Assembly: GCF_003797945.1 (NCBI RefSeq)
Contig: NZ_RKKU01000010.1
Location: 62,001-126,000, forward strand
Direction of reading: 5' to 3'
Source: Pseudomonas neustonica
GTDB lineage: Bacteria > Pseudomonadota > Gammaproteobacteria > Pseudomonadales > Pseudomonadaceae
Length of the DNA: 64,000 bases
In this document: positions 35,940 to 45,201 of the stretch, one piece after another
Position numbering within the stretch: the first letter of the stretch is position 1
Layout of the letters: each line of letters opens with the position of its first letter
Notes under the pieces: generated by a model
Databases searched by the model: none
Told to the model about the DNA's origin: nothing
Seen by the model: only the letters and a program-made list of their open reading frames with translations
Position numbers and translations under genes: made by a program

Positions 35940-37073
35940 CTACTCTGCTTTCCAGCTGACCGGGTATAACATCTCTTCCCGATAACCACTCAGCACACGG
36001 CGCAGGCCAGTGAGTTGCTGGTCCAGTTCTGCATCGCCGCTGTCGACCAGAAAGGGTCGACCATCCAGGGTTTTGAGTTTGGTTTTGGTCGCGACGACCA
36101 GCAGATTGTCGATGCCGACGGCACGGACTACACGCGGCGACAACTGCTGATTACCACGCCCAAGAATATGGCCCTGACCGCCAATAGCGGTAACCAGAAT
36201 ACGCCAGTCGCCGCCCTGCTCCAGCAAGGCCCATAATTGCTGCTCGGTCGCGTCTTGCAGCACCAGCTCGCCGTTACGCAGCACGTCTATTCCAAGCAAG
36301 GTGCCCTGCAGCCCCATGGCTTCCAGCAGGCCAAGGTTGGTTGAACCGGGCCCTAAAATCCAGCCGGTGTCGTCGTCCTGCTCTTCCTGCAGCCACGCAG
36401 CGATGTCGTCCAGCACCATGGTTTCGACTTCACGCCCGCCCTGCTTCACCTGCTGCACAAAGCGCCCTTCTTCAGGCACTGACAGCTCGCCGTAATGGCG
36501 GGTTTTAACTTGGCCTTGGCGAAAGGCATTTTCATCAATATCGCGCACGTCGGCTTCACGCAGACGTACCAGATCGCCCTTGATTAGCAGCGCGACCAGC
36601 TCACCTGCGGCTCGCGGGTTTACAGCGTACACGCCGGAGTGAATCTTGACCCCAGCCGGAATGCCCAGCACCAGCTGACTGCTGCTGATCTGATTACAGA
36701 TATTACGCGCGGTACCGTCACCGCCCGCAAACAGCAGCAAATCTATGCCGGTTTTTTGCAGGGCAGCTGCGCAGCGTTCGGTGTCTTCGGCACAGGTCTG
36801 GTTAGGCTCGCTCAACTCACCAACCACCTGATGCGTAAAACCCAGCTCGGCAAGCAAATTGCTCCCCATGGCGCCCGGGGCGGCAAATAGCTGCAGTTGA
36901 TCGCGCAGCGGCAGCAACAGCTCTAGCGCTTGCGCCACCCGACGCTGCGCCTGCGGTAGCACACCTTGAGCCAGCGCCTGTTCTGCCACGCCATCAGACC
37001 CTTTGAGCGCGGCTTGCCCACCCACACCGGCCAGTGGATTGATGATGAGCCCTAACCTGAAACCTGATTGCAT
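35940..37073 (-). CDS. ATP-NAD kinase family protein
   Basis: 377-residue protein of the ATP-NAD/diacylglycerol kinase-like superfamily. LGLIINPLAGVGGQAALKG opens the fold; the nucleotide-binding motif LLFAGGDGTARNICNQI lies near residue 110; GIPAGVKIHSGVYAVNPRAA follows; a late ILGPGSTN and ITAIGGQGHILGRGNQQ-like region completes the fold. Members phosphorylate NAD-like or other small molecules; true substrate is not proven for this group, which is distinct from NadK. The ATG has AGGG just upstream. It is divergent from a small PA1571-like gene, as PA1571/PA1572 are in P. aeruginosa. Confidence 0.85.
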   Translation of the reverse strand: MQSGFRLGLIINPLAGVGGQAALKGSDGVAEQALAQGVLPQAQRRVAQALELLLPLRDQLQLFAAPGAMGSNLLAELGFTHQVVGELSEPNQTCAEDTERCAAALQKTGIDLLLFAGGDGTARNICNQISSSQLVLGIPAGVKIHSGVYAVNPRAAGELVALLIKGDLVRLREADVRDIDENAFRQGQVKTRHYGELSVPEEGRFVQQVKQGGREVETMVLDDIAAWLQEEQDDDTGWILGPGSTNLGLLEAMGLQGTLLGIDVLRNGELVLQDATEQQLWALLEQGGDWRILVTAIGGQGHILGRGNQQLSPRVVRAVGIDNLLVVATKTKLKTLDGRPFLVDSGDAELDQQLTGLRRVLSGYREEMLYPVSWKAE

Positions 37074-37253
37074 GCCCTGTGCCCGTTCTTGTATCCAGTG
37101 AATATGTTGTTGCTGGTTGGCGCTTGTCTCCCGTTGTTACCCTGGAGACCAACGCGCTGTCACAAAGTCGTCATGGCATTGCCATATCCTGCCCTGAGCT
37201 GGTCGCCGGGAGGGGGATCAGCGTACTCAGCGACACCACAATGGGAGAAAACC

Positions 37254-37442
37254 ATGAGTGTACATGCCTTGCAGACATGCCGTGAAAGTGCCGAAATTAT
37301 GATCCATCCGTCGTCCTGCACGGGTGGCTTTCTGCTTGATGAACAGGGCCGTGAAATTGCCATTACCGAGCAAATGATTCAACACGCCTGTAACGAACTT
37401 GAGCGCCAGTGGGTACCAGCGCCCCGCCAAGCTAGCCACTGA
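37254..37442 (+). CDS. Small conserved pseudomonad protein (PA1571-like)
   Basis: 62-residue soluble protein from ATG 37254, preceded by GGGAG. It has the pattern GGFLLDEQGREIAITEQMIQ followed by ACNELERQW, which I associate with the PA1571 family of pseudomonads; function unknown. The open frame extends 62 codons further upstream, but those residues look non-coding. Its last 11 bases overlap the end of convergent pdxB. The divergent neighbour is the ATP-NAD kinase gene. Confidence 0.7.
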   Translation: MSVHALQTCRESAEIMIHPSSCTGGFLLDEQGREIAITEQMIQHACNELERQWVPAPRQASH

Positions 37443-38571
37443 AGCCCGCCGCTAACCAATGCGCCGGCAGGTCGCCCGCGCCCTGCCAAGCCAATTGCAG
37501 ATGTGAGCACTCCCGCCGCAGCGGGTAGTGCTTGCGCAGCTGATCAAACACCTTGGCTATCTGGTCAACCGGTAACCCTGCCATGGCGGCGCGAAAGCGC
37601 GCGTCATCATCGCGAACGTCATAAACCCAGCGCAGTGCCCGGTCCAGCGACCAGTCTGTTGGCGTCTGCTCATTCACAACAATAGTCGCCAAGCCCGCTG
37701 TGGGCGCCAGCTCGCTCAAGGCCAGAGTGGCTGGCAACTGAAAATGCGCGCAAAACGCCTGATATATCTGCTCGGTACCGCGCAGTTTGCCGTCCAGGCT
37801 GTAGCCCGCAACATGGGGCGTGGCCAGCGCGCATTGGGCGGCCAGCGCCAGATCTACCTGCGGCTCGTGCTCCCAGACATCCAACGCCACCTGCAGATCA
37901 GGGCGCTGCAGCAAGAGGGCCGCCAGCGCCTGATTATCAATCACCGGACCACGGCTACTGTTGATTAGCCAGGTACCCTGCGCCAGCCTGGCCAGACGCT
38001 CGGCGTTCAACAGATGCTTGGTCGCGTGCGGACCTTGATGCTCTAGCGGCACATGACAACTGATCACATCCGCTTGCGCCAGCAGCTCATCCAGACTCAC
38101 AAAGCCACTCTCACCACGCTCGGCGCGCGGCGGATCACACAGCAGGCAGTCCACGCCGAGTGCTGTCAGGGTGTTTGCCAGGCGGCTACCCACCTGCCCC
38201 ACGCCAATGATGCCGACGCGCTGCGAGCGCCAGGCTTTGCCGGTGCGTTCAGAGAAGGTCAACAGACAGCTGAGAACGTACTCGACTACGCCGCGCGCAT
38301 TGCAACCGGGTGCGCTGGATACAGCGATACCCGCCGCCTGCAGACCGGGCAGATCAAGGTGATCGGTGCCGATGGTACAGGTTCCAACAAAGCGCACCGG
38401 TGTGCCCGCTAGCAGCGCGGGATCCACGCGGGTAACCGAGCGCACCAGCAAGGCATCGGCCTGCATCAGATGTGCGCGGCAAATCTCGCGCCCTGGGTGG
38501 GTCGTTATCTCCGCTTGCTTGGCAAAGAACGCGCCCAGCAGAGGGATATTTTCGTCGGCAACAATACGCAT
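37432..38571 (-). CDS. pdxB: 4-phosphoerythronate dehydrogenase PdxB
   Basis: 379-residue D-2-hydroxyacid dehydrogenase that oxidises 4-phospho-D-erythronate in de novo pyridoxal phosphate synthesis. It begins MRIVADENIPLLGAFF, the PdxB hallmark. FVGTCTIGTDHLD and the NAD-binding VGIIGVGQVGSRLANTL (near residue 120) follow, then NSSRGPVIDN with catalytic Arg, DVWEHEP with Glu, and ATPHVAGYS with the catalytic His. The C-terminal about 85 residues are the PdxB dimerisation domain. Length fits (E. coli 378). GGAAG lies upstream of the ATG. Confidence 0.97.
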   Translation of the reverse strand: MRIVADENIPLLGAFFAKQAEITTHPGREICRAHLMQADALLVRSVTRVDPALLAGTPVRFVGTCTIGTDHLDLPGLQAAGIAVSSAPGCNARGVVEYVLSCLLTFSERTGKAWRSQRVGIIGVGQVGSRLANTLTALGVDCLLCDPPRAERGESGFVSLDELLAQADVISCHVPLEHQGPHATKHLLNAERLARLAQGTWLINSSRGPVIDNQALAALLLQRPDLQVALDVWEHEPQVDLALAAQCALATPHVAGYSLDGKLRGTEQIYQAFCAHFQLPATLALSELAPTAGLATIVVNEQTPTDWSLDRALRWVYDVRDDDARFRAAMAGLPVDQIAKVFDQLRKHYPLRRECSHLQLAWQGAGDLPAHWLAAGFSG

Positions 38572-38992
38572 GCAGGGCTTCCGAGATTAAGAGTGTAGGA
38601 GCATTGTCAGCGGTGCTCGACGGGCTGTCCAGCCGGGCTGCCTTAGCCGATCAACAAAGTAGCTGAATAGGCTTGCACTGATTCGGTGACGCTGCTTTAC
38701 TGGCAACAACAGGCCCAACTGAGGCTTGCAGCCAGACCCATTATTAAAAGCGTTACCCGAAGGGTAATAGCCCTTCCTTTGCAGGACCTGCCTGAGTCAA
38801 CGGACACCCCGCACACCGCCCATTGTGCTCGCCCCGAGACTGTCCTCACCACCCTGTCGCCATAACCACAAGCAAATTTGTCTGCACCGGACGATGCCTT
38901 GGCGCCTTTCGTTTCTTTCGGCGTTTTGCCAATAACTGCCCTGTATGACGCGCCGCAGTGAGCGCGTCCAGCCAATAGCGGAGACAGGGAAT
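38572..38992. other. Intergenic region
   Basis: About 420 bases between divergent pdxB and the PhaG-like gene. A 92-codon minus-strand frame (38697-38975) has a low-complexity product with no family resemblance and I reject it. No terminator or RNA gene is evident. Confidence 0.45.
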
Positions 38993-39904
38993 ATGAAACC
39001 AGAACATCAAGTAGTTGAAGCGCTAGGCCAGTTCCTTATACAGACTCACTACTATGCCAGCCCTGCACCGCGGGGCACTGTCATTCTGGTGAATGGCTCG
39101 CTGGCGACCATGGCCGCGTTCGCCCAGACCGTTCGCTTTCTGCAGCCACACTTCAACGTTGTGCTCTTTGACGAGCCTTATTCCGGCGAGTCCAAGCATT
39201 ACAACGCCAATCAGCGGCCGATCACCAAGGAACAGGAAGCAGGTATATTGCTGGAGCTGATCGCGCACTTTGGCGCCGACCACATGCTATCGTTTTCCTG
39301 GGGTGGTGCATCGGCTCTGCTCGCTCTGGCAAAGCGTCCGCCAACCATGCGCAAGGCGGTGGTAATGGCCTTTTCGCCGTTGATCAACCGAGCTATGCGT
39401 AGCTACCTTGAAACCGGCATCAACCTGTTACTCAACTGCGAGCGCCGCAAGCTGGGCATGCTGCTGAACGAGACCATCGGCGAACACCTGCCCTCACTGG
39501 TCAAGCGCTACAACTTTCGCCACATCATTAGTCTGCACGAGCATGAGTATCAGCAGATGGCTTTTCATGTTAGCCAGATACTGACGCAGGATACCCGTTG
39601 CTATCTGACCGGCAGTGCCGACATCAAAGTGCCGCTGCTGTTCGTTAATGGTGATCTGGATCGTTATACCTGCCCGGAGGACGCGCGGCATTTCAGCCGC
39701 CATGTGCGTCACTGCGAGTATGCGACGGTCACCGGCGCCGGACACTTCCTGGACATGGAAAACAAGGACGCCTGGACGCAAACCCGTGACGCGGTGCTCG
39801 ACTTCATGACCGACAGGGAATGGCGTGCAGAGCACACAGACAACGAGGTGCTAGCACCCTTGCGGCTGACGGGCGCGAACCGCCACAAGTTGGGTTTGGT
39901 ATAA
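38993..39904 (+). CDS. phaG: PhaG-like 3-hydroxyacyl-ACP:CoA transacylase/thioesterase
   Basis: 303-residue alpha/beta-hydrolase closely resembling Pseudomonas PhaG and more distantly RhlA. PhaG diverts (R)-3-hydroxyacyl-ACP from fatty acid synthesis to CoA or free acid for medium-chain polyhydroxyalkanoate. Shared features include LVNGSLATMAAFAQTVRFL, HFNVVLFDEPYSGESKHYN, the nucleophile region LSFSWGGASALLALA, LLNETIGEHLPSLVKRYNFR, LFVNGDLDRYT with acid Asp, and GAGHFLDMENK with catalytic His. I chose 38993 because AGGGA is upstream and the family starts MKPE/MRPE. No pha polymerase gene is adjacent. Confidence 0.85.
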   Translation: MKPEHQVVEALGQFLIQTHYYASPAPRGTVILVNGSLATMAAFAQTVRFLQPHFNVVLFDEPYSGESKHYNANQRPITKEQEAGILLELIAHFGADHMLSFSWGGASALLALAKRPPTMRKAVVMAFSPLINRAMRSYLETGINLLLNCERRKLGMLLNETIGEHLPSLVKRYNFRHIISLHEHEYQQMAFHVSQILTQDTRCYLTGSADIKVPLLFVNGDLDRYTCPEDARHFSRHVRHCEYATVTGAGHFLDMENKDAWTQTRDAVLDFMTDREWRAEHTDNEVLAPLRLTGANRHKLGLV

Positions 39905-39938
39905 ACACCTATGATGCCTGCCTGGCGGTATCAGCCAG

Positions 39939-40469
39939 TCAGGCGCGGCCAAGGCTATCGACGGTCAGCACGGCACCAGGACGATAAAACGCCAATAGCG
40001 CATCGACGAAACGGGCTGGCCGCTCATGCAAACCACTCTCAAGATAGCTCACTGCCTGCGCATGCACCCTGGTGCGGAACGGCGTTGGGTCGGTCGCCTC
40101 ACCGCTGAGGTTATCGGTACTCACATCAAAGCGGTGCCCGGCTGCCGCGCAGAACAACCATTCCAAGGCCTGCGGCTTCACTTCTACCTGCTCGAATGCA
40201 CCTTGCTGATCTGCGCTGCGGCCATCGGGCGCATACCAATAGCCAAAGTCGGCCAACAGCCGTCGCTGCGGCCCAGCCACGCACCAATGCGCTACTTCAT
40301 GTAGCGCGCTGCGAAAATAATCGTGGGTAAAACGTATGCGGTGAAAACCAGACTCATCATCTGCCGGCAGATATTCGGGCTCAGGATAACCGCCCACCAG
40401 TCGGGTGTTGAAATCAACCGCAAAGCAGCGGTCAAACAGGGTTACAAGATCGTCGCAATGGTACTGCAT
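39939..40469 (-). CDS. epmC: Elongation factor P hydroxylase EpmC
   Basis: About 176 residues from the MQYHCDDLVTLFDRCF start, aligned with E. coli EpmC (YfcM), which hydroxylates the beta-lysylated lysine of EF-P. Conserved blocks: FNTRLVGGYPEPEYLPADDE, RFTHDYFRSALHEVAHWC with the iron-binding HExxHW-like motif, RRLLADFGYWYAPDGR and VEVKPQALEWLFCAAAGHRF, all near identical in pattern to YfcM. A TTG at 40526 would lengthen it by 19 codons but leaves no promoter room before the divergent MATE gene. Confidence 0.92.
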   Translation of the reverse strand: MQYHCDDLVTLFDRCFAVDFNTRLVGGYPEPEYLPADDESGFHRIRFTHDYFRSALHEVAHWCVAGPQRRLLADFGYWYAPDGRSADQQGAFEQVEVKPQALEWLFCAAAGHRFDVSTDNLSGEATDPTPFRTRVHAQAVSYLESGLHERPARFVDALLAFYRPGAVLTVDSLGRA

Positions 40470-40534
40470 TGGCTGGTAGACAATATCTGGCAAGTTGATA
40501 GGATGAACCGCTTTTTCTGAAGGCAATCTTGGTA

Positions 40535-41950
40535 ATGATCAGCAGACCACCTCGCTTTAACGGGCCGCGCATTGTAGCAGAACTGCGGGCGCTGATTGTG
40601 CTCGTGCTGCCGATTGTCGCCGCTCAGCTTGCCAACACCCTGCTGGGCTTTATCGACACCGCCATGGCGGGGCGCGTCAGTCCCGAGGCCTTGGCTGCTG
40701 TCGCCTTGGGCAACTCCTTCTGGATCCCTACTCTGCTGTTTCTCACCGGCGTGATGATGATCATCACCTCCAAAGTGGCGGCCAGCAACGGCTCTGGCCG
40801 CCTGGCCGATACCGGCCCCATGGTGCGCCAGGGAGCCTGGCTGGGCTTGTTCATTGGCTTGGCCTGCGCGGTATTTCTGAATCTGACGCGACCAATTCTG
40901 GTTGCCATGGATATTGGTGAGCAGCTTATTCCGGTCACCCTGGACTACCTGTTGGCGATCTCCCTGGGGTTTCCTGCCGTTGGCATGATGCTGGCGTTAC
41001 GCGGGCTGACCGATGGGCTGTCCAATACCAAACCGGCCATGCTGGTTGGCTTTATCGGCCTGGCCATCAACGTGCCCGCCAACTATATCCTGGTGTACGG
41101 CAAACTCGGCATGCCGGCCATGGGCGCGGTGGGTTGTGGCGTGGCTACGGCCTTGGTGATGTGGGCGATGCTGATATGCCTGCTGATCCACATCAAGCGA
41201 TCACCCACCTACCGCGAATGCGGCCTTTTCGAGCGCTTTGACTGGCCCAAGGGACGCACGCTGGGCCAGCTGTTCGGCCTGGGCTTTCCTATCGGCATAG
41301 CGCTCTTTGCCGAAACCAGCATGTTTTGCGTGATCGCCCTGCTGATTGGCGGCATGGGCGCTATCGTGGTGGCCAGCCATCAGGTCGCTATCAATTTTTC
41401 TTCGCTGGCCTTTATGGTGCCCTTCAGTCTGGGGCTGGCGATTACCGTGCGGGTTGGCCACAACCTGGGCCGCAACGGGGCGCGGGCGGCATTGTTTGCC
41501 GCCAAGGTCGGCACTGTGGTGGCGCTCGGCTTTGCGACCATAGCTGCTGGCGGTATGTATCTTTTTGCCGAGCAGATTCCGCTGCTGTATACCCAGGACG
41601 CGGAAGTCATCGCGCTGGCCGCCAGCCTTTTTGTGCTGGCCGCGCTCTATCAGTTCTCCGATGCGGTTCAGGTCGCCTGTGCGGGTGCCTTACGCGGCTT
41701 TCAGGACACACGCCTACCGATGTTGCTAACCATGATTGCTTACTGGCTGATTGGCCTACCTGCCGGTTATCTACTGGGCATCAGTGATCTGCTCGGCCCG
41801 CCACGCGGTCCGGCGGGCTTCTGGATGGGGCTGATTATTGGTTTGAGCAGCGCCGCGCTCTTCCTGGGCCTACGGCTGGCTGTCGTCGGCAAGCGCGAGA
41901 AACTGCGCCCACCGCGCCCACCCTATTCGCCAAGCCACCCGACCCACTGA
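40535..41950 (+). CDS. MATE family efflux transporter (NorM type)
   Basis: 471-residue multidrug and toxin extrusion transporter with twelve hydrophobic helices in two halves. The first helix region LIVLVLPIVAAQLANTLLGF with IDTAMAGRVSPEALAAVALG is the family opening. RGLTDGLSNTKPAMLVG and ALRGFQDTRLPMLLTMIAYW are the matching loops of the two halves. It probably exports cationic drugs or metabolites in exchange for Na+ or H+. The ATG at 40535 could be preceded by a TTG start two codons earlier, which has AAGG at better spacing. Divergent from epmC. Confidence 0.93.
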   Translation: MISRPPRFNGPRIVAELRALIVLVLPIVAAQLANTLLGFIDTAMAGRVSPEALAAVALGNSFWIPTLLFLTGVMMIITSKVAASNGSGRLADTGPMVRQGAWLGLFIGLACAVFLNLTRPILVAMDIGEQLIPVTLDYLLAISLGFPAVGMMLALRGLTDGLSNTKPAMLVGFIGLAINVPANYILVYGKLGMPAMGAVGCGVATALVMWAMLICLLIHIKRSPTYRECGLFERFDWPKGRTLGQLFGLGFPIGIALFAETSMFCVIALLIGGMGAIVVASHQVAINFSSLAFMVPFSLGLAITVRVGHNLGRNGARAALFAAKVGTVVALGFATIAAGGMYLFAEQIPLLYTQDAEVIALAASLFVLAALYQFSDAVQVACAGALRGFQDTRLPMLLTMIAYWLIGLPAGYLLGISDLLGPPRGPAGFWMGLIIGLSSAALFLGLRLAVVGKREKLRPPRPPYSPSHPTH

Positions 41951-41982
41951 CCCGGTCACAGCAGGCATGGCATACTGAGCCC

Positions 41983-43077
41983 ATGTCTGCCCTACCAACC
42001 CGCGCCACCCTTGCCCTATTGCTATCCCTGCTATTGACGCTGGCGGGCTGTCAGCGTGCGCCCGAGGCGCAGCAGCAGATGAGCAATTATCTTGATCGTG
42101 TGGCGCGAGTGTTGCAGCAGGACTGGCAGCCTTTTGTCCCCGACCAGCTCGCCCTATACCGTTTTCCAGCTCGCCGCGAACGGATGATAACCATCGCACC
42201 ACTGCGTATTGGCCTGCTCGACCTGATTGTGGATACCAATGACTGTCGGCTGCTGCAGCAACGCATCAGCGAGCGCAATAGCGTGCTCGGCAAGGTCATG
42301 CCCTGGAGCCATCGGCTCGCCTACGACGGCGAATTGTTGCGCGCGCTGGACCAGTGTACTGCCCTGCTCGCACAACGGGACGAACAGCCGGAGCTGCGCG
42401 AACAACTGATCGCGATCGCAGAAAACAAAGGTGCCAACCTGCCAGCGACCTACTGGAATGCGTTGAATGCCAGCGAAGAGTTTGAACACTATCTGCGCTT
42501 TGCTGATCAACCACTCCCGGTGAGCAGTAGTCCGTTAAGCGATCAAGCAGCGGTTGCGGCGCTGAATGAGCTGGCAAAAATAGGCGTTGCACTGCCGCAA
42601 CGCTTACCACCCGATAGAGCGCACCTTGATAGCCTGCTGCAGGCGCTGCAGCTAAGTCAGCGCAGCGGCCAACTGATCACCAGCCTGGCACAAACCACGC
42701 ACGGCCTGCGCCAGGCCACACAGATGCTGCAGGCGACCGAACCGCGCCTGCTCTGCCCCATGCAGGCACCTTCGGCCAAATCAAAAATACTGCTGAATGT
42801 CTTTGTGCTGTTTTATGCTGGTGAGATTCAGCCCTACCTGGCGCAAATACAACGCGTAGGACAGCCCTGGGCTAATGCCGTTATTGCCCTGCGTGCGGTA
42901 GCGGGCATACCGCCAGCAACAGCGAGCGCGCTGGACCGGCTTGCCGGGAGCTCAAACAGTCTTTGGGAGCAGTATCAGCAGGCACTGGCAGAGCACACGC
43001 AAGCCTGGCAAGACCTGCTCGGCGCCTGTCAGTCGCAGCCGGGACAAAGCGGTTGGCAGGTACCGGCTGAGAGCTGA
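41983..43077 (+). CDS. DUF3080 family lipoprotein
   Basis: 364 residues with a lipoprotein signal peptide (LALLLSLLLTLAGCQRAP; Cys near residue 23). The mature part has the DUF3080 pattern: YLDRVARVLQQDWQP, LYRFPARRERMITIAPLRIG, LLDLIVDTNDCRLLQQRISE and RNSVLGKVMPWSHRLAYDGE. Function unknown; presumably outer-membrane or periplasmic. It follows the MATE gene after 32 bases and may be in its transcript. Convergent with the LTA-synthase-like gene. Confidence 0.88.
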   Translation: MSALPTRATLALLLSLLLTLAGCQRAPEAQQQMSNYLDRVARVLQQDWQPFVPDQLALYRFPARRERMITIAPLRIGLLDLIVDTNDCRLLQQRISERNSVLGKVMPWSHRLAYDGELLRALDQCTALLAQRDEQPELREQLIAIAENKGANLPATYWNALNASEEFEHYLRFADQPLPVSSSPLSDQAAVAALNELAKIGVALPQRLPPDRAHLDSLLQALQLSQRSGQLITSLAQTTHGLRQATQMLQATEPRLLCPMQAPSAKSKILLNVFVLFYAGEIQPYLAQIQRVGQPWANAVIALRAVAGIPPATASALDRLAGSSNSLWEQYQQALAEHTQAWQDLLGACQSQPGQSGWQVPAES

Positions 43078-43106
43078 ATGCGCCATGCTTCAAACTAACA
43101 ATAGCG

Positions 43107-45146
43107 TTAGTCCGCTCTGACGTTCTGGTACAGCATCAGCCGAGAGGTTTCATGCAGCCCGCGCGTCAGTTGCTCGAGGCGCTGAAACTCCTCAGGATGC
43201 TGATCAGCTACATCCGTCAGTGGCGTCTGCGAGGCAAGATCGTGCAGAGTAGGCTGACTACCATCATGCTGCATCTGCAACAGAAAGTCCTTGGTCACCC
43301 CACCAATCAGCGGAAAGGTGCCCTCACGCAGCACCAGCGGCACCACTCGCTCACCTTCCGGCGCTGGCTGCTGAATATCACGCCCCATGGCGCCGTTACG
43401 AAACTCTACGCCCACCATACCAAGCACTGTAGGCAGCAAATCGGCCAGCCCCACAGCTTGCTCTATCACTTTTGGCTCAAGCAGTTTGGGTGCGTGAATC
43501 AACATGGGTACGTTATTGCTCTCCAACCCCAGCTTCTCAAAGGCAGGCGGCATATGCGGGATCTGACTGATACGGGTATTGTGGTCGCCAAACATCACAA
43601 AAATGGTGTTGTCGTACCAGCCGCCCTGCTGAGCGATCTCCATCAAACGTCCAATATTGAAATCCAGCAAGCGCGCAGCGTTGTACTGTGCCACGCTGCG
43701 CGAACCCGCGTTCTGAACCGTTTCCAGCGGTAGATCAAGCACTTCAAACCCGTCGTTCTGCGCCGGAATGGTAAAGGGCCGATGATTGCCCGCCGTCTGG
43801 ATATAAGCGAAGAACGGTTTGCCTTGCGCTTGATTACGCAGGATGCGGTCGCTTTCCTTGAACAGATCAAGGTCAGAAATACCCCAGACGTCGACCATGG
43901 GCGAGCGCCAATCGCGCTCCTCGAACAGGCGAACATCATCAATACTCTGGCGAACCAGCGCGTTCATATTCGCCCAGCCGGAGTTACCGCCAATCATGTA
44001 GTACTTGTCGTAGCCCGGTAACGCATTGATCAGGCTGTGCTGTCGGGTAATCAGGGGATTACGTGTTGCGGTTTCATCGCGCGAAACGTCAGGCACGCCG
44101 GAGATACTCGCCCAAACTGTTTTTGCTGTACCCGTCACCGGAACGTAGAAGTTCTGGAAGAACCAGCTTTGCTTGGCCAGTCGATCAATATTAGGCGTCG
44201 GGTTCAGCGGATTGCCATAGGCTCCCACGGCGCTGGTGCCCAGCGATTCGAGCATGATAAACACCACGTTCGGCGGCTGACTAGCGGCAACGGCATAGGG
44301 CTGGGGACTTTGATGACGAACAAAATTCAGGCTCTGCGCATCAGGCTGGCTCACGCCAAGATACCGACTGACCACCTCATAATGCGCTGCCACCTGCGCT
44401 CGGTCGAACGGCTCATGCGGTACCTGCAGAGTATCGTAGAGGAAGATAACGGGGTTCAGGCCCAGGGCTGAAACACGGTTATCACCCGAGAAAAAAGCGT
44501 CGCTCCAGCGCAGTGGCACCGGATTTTCCAGGTTGATGCTGTCGAAACGGCCCAGTATTGCCAGGAACACCAGCACCACCATCAGCGAGCTTCCCCAGAC
44601 CAGGGAGAAGCGATTGATAGGTTTGGCAGTGCGGTCCAGCGTTACCCGCTCAAGGCGCAGCAGCAACCACCAAATCAGGGCTGTCGCCAGCAGCCATCCA
44701 AGGGTAATCCAGATCACCGGATAAGTTTGCCAGACCATATCGGTCGAAATCTGCGCGTCCTCAAAAAAACGCAGCACCGTCGCATTGATGCGTACACCCA
44801 GATAGGCGTAGTGACCAAAATCAAAGATGTAAACCAGAAGTACAGCGCCCAGCGCCAACACTAGATAGATCCGCGCCAGCCAGCGCATGGCGCGCGAACG
44901 CGTGAGATTCCACTTTGGCAGCCAGGCGAGCAAGGCAACCGGCAACATAAGCAGAATCGCCAACCGAAGGTCGAAGCGTAAGCCTATACCCAGGGTTTCA
45001 GGTACGGCCTCAATCTCGCCAAGTGCACCAAAGTCAAACCCCGAGAACCCCACAAAGAAAGCAGCGCGCAACACTGCCAAGACACAAAACAGAAGCGCTA
45101 CTGCACCAAGCCAATAGTGCAAACGCCGCGAGTGAAGCCAACCCAT
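43107..45146 (-). CDS. LTA synthase/OpgB-like sulfatase-fold membrane enzyme
   Basis: 679 residues. Five hydrophobic helices occupy about residues 8-210. A periplasmic sulfatase/alkaline-phosphatase-fold domain begins at PPNVVFIMLESLGTSAVGAYG with metal-binding Glu. The nucleophile Thr is in PVTGTAKTVWASISG; the other metal ligands are in WGISDLDLF and MFGDHNTRISQ. Members transfer phosphoglycerol or phosphoethanolamine from lipids to envelope glycans. The exact acceptor (such as periplasmic glucans) is unknown. The ATG at 45146 has AGGA five bases upstream; the longer TTG start at 45161 is unlikely. It lies downstream of the sialidase-like/membrane protein pair on the same strand. Confidence 0.9.
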   Translation of the reverse strand: MGWLHSRRLHYWLGAVALLFCVLAVLRAAFFVGFSGFDFGALGEIEAVPETLGIGLRFDLRLAILLMLPVALLAWLPKWNLTRSRAMRWLARIYLVLALGAVLLVYIFDFGHYAYLGVRINATVLRFFEDAQISTDMVWQTYPVIWITLGWLLATALIWWLLLRLERVTLDRTAKPINRFSLVWGSSLMVVLVFLAILGRFDSINLENPVPLRWSDAFFSGDNRVSALGLNPVIFLYDTLQVPHEPFDRAQVAAHYEVVSRYLGVSQPDAQSLNFVRHQSPQPYAVAASQPPNVVFIMLESLGTSAVGAYGNPLNPTPNIDRLAKQSWFFQNFYVPVTGTAKTVWASISGVPDVSRDETATRNPLITRQHSLINALPGYDKYYMIGGNSGWANMNALVRQSIDDVRLFEERDWRSPMVDVWGISDLDLFKESDRILRNQAQGKPFFAYIQTAGNHRPFTIPAQNDGFEVLDLPLETVQNAGSRSVAQYNAARLLDFNIGRLMEIAQQGGWYDNTIFVMFGDHNTRISQIPHMPPAFEKLGLESNNVPMLIHAPKLLEPKVIEQAVGLADLLPTVLGMVGVEFRNGAMGRDIQQPAPEGERVVPLVLREGTFPLIGGVTKDFLLQMQHDGSQPTLHDLASQTPLTDVADQHPEEFQRLEQLTRGLHETSRLMLYQNVRAD

Positions 45147-45201
45147 GATTCCTAACCCCAAACTCTCAAAGAGTGAAAATTGTTAAACGTGTTACACCGC
45201 G

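Noticed and set aside
38697..38975. 92-codon minus-strand frame between pdxB and phaG
   Set aside because: Composition and lack of any motif look non-coding, and it would occupy the divergent promoter region.
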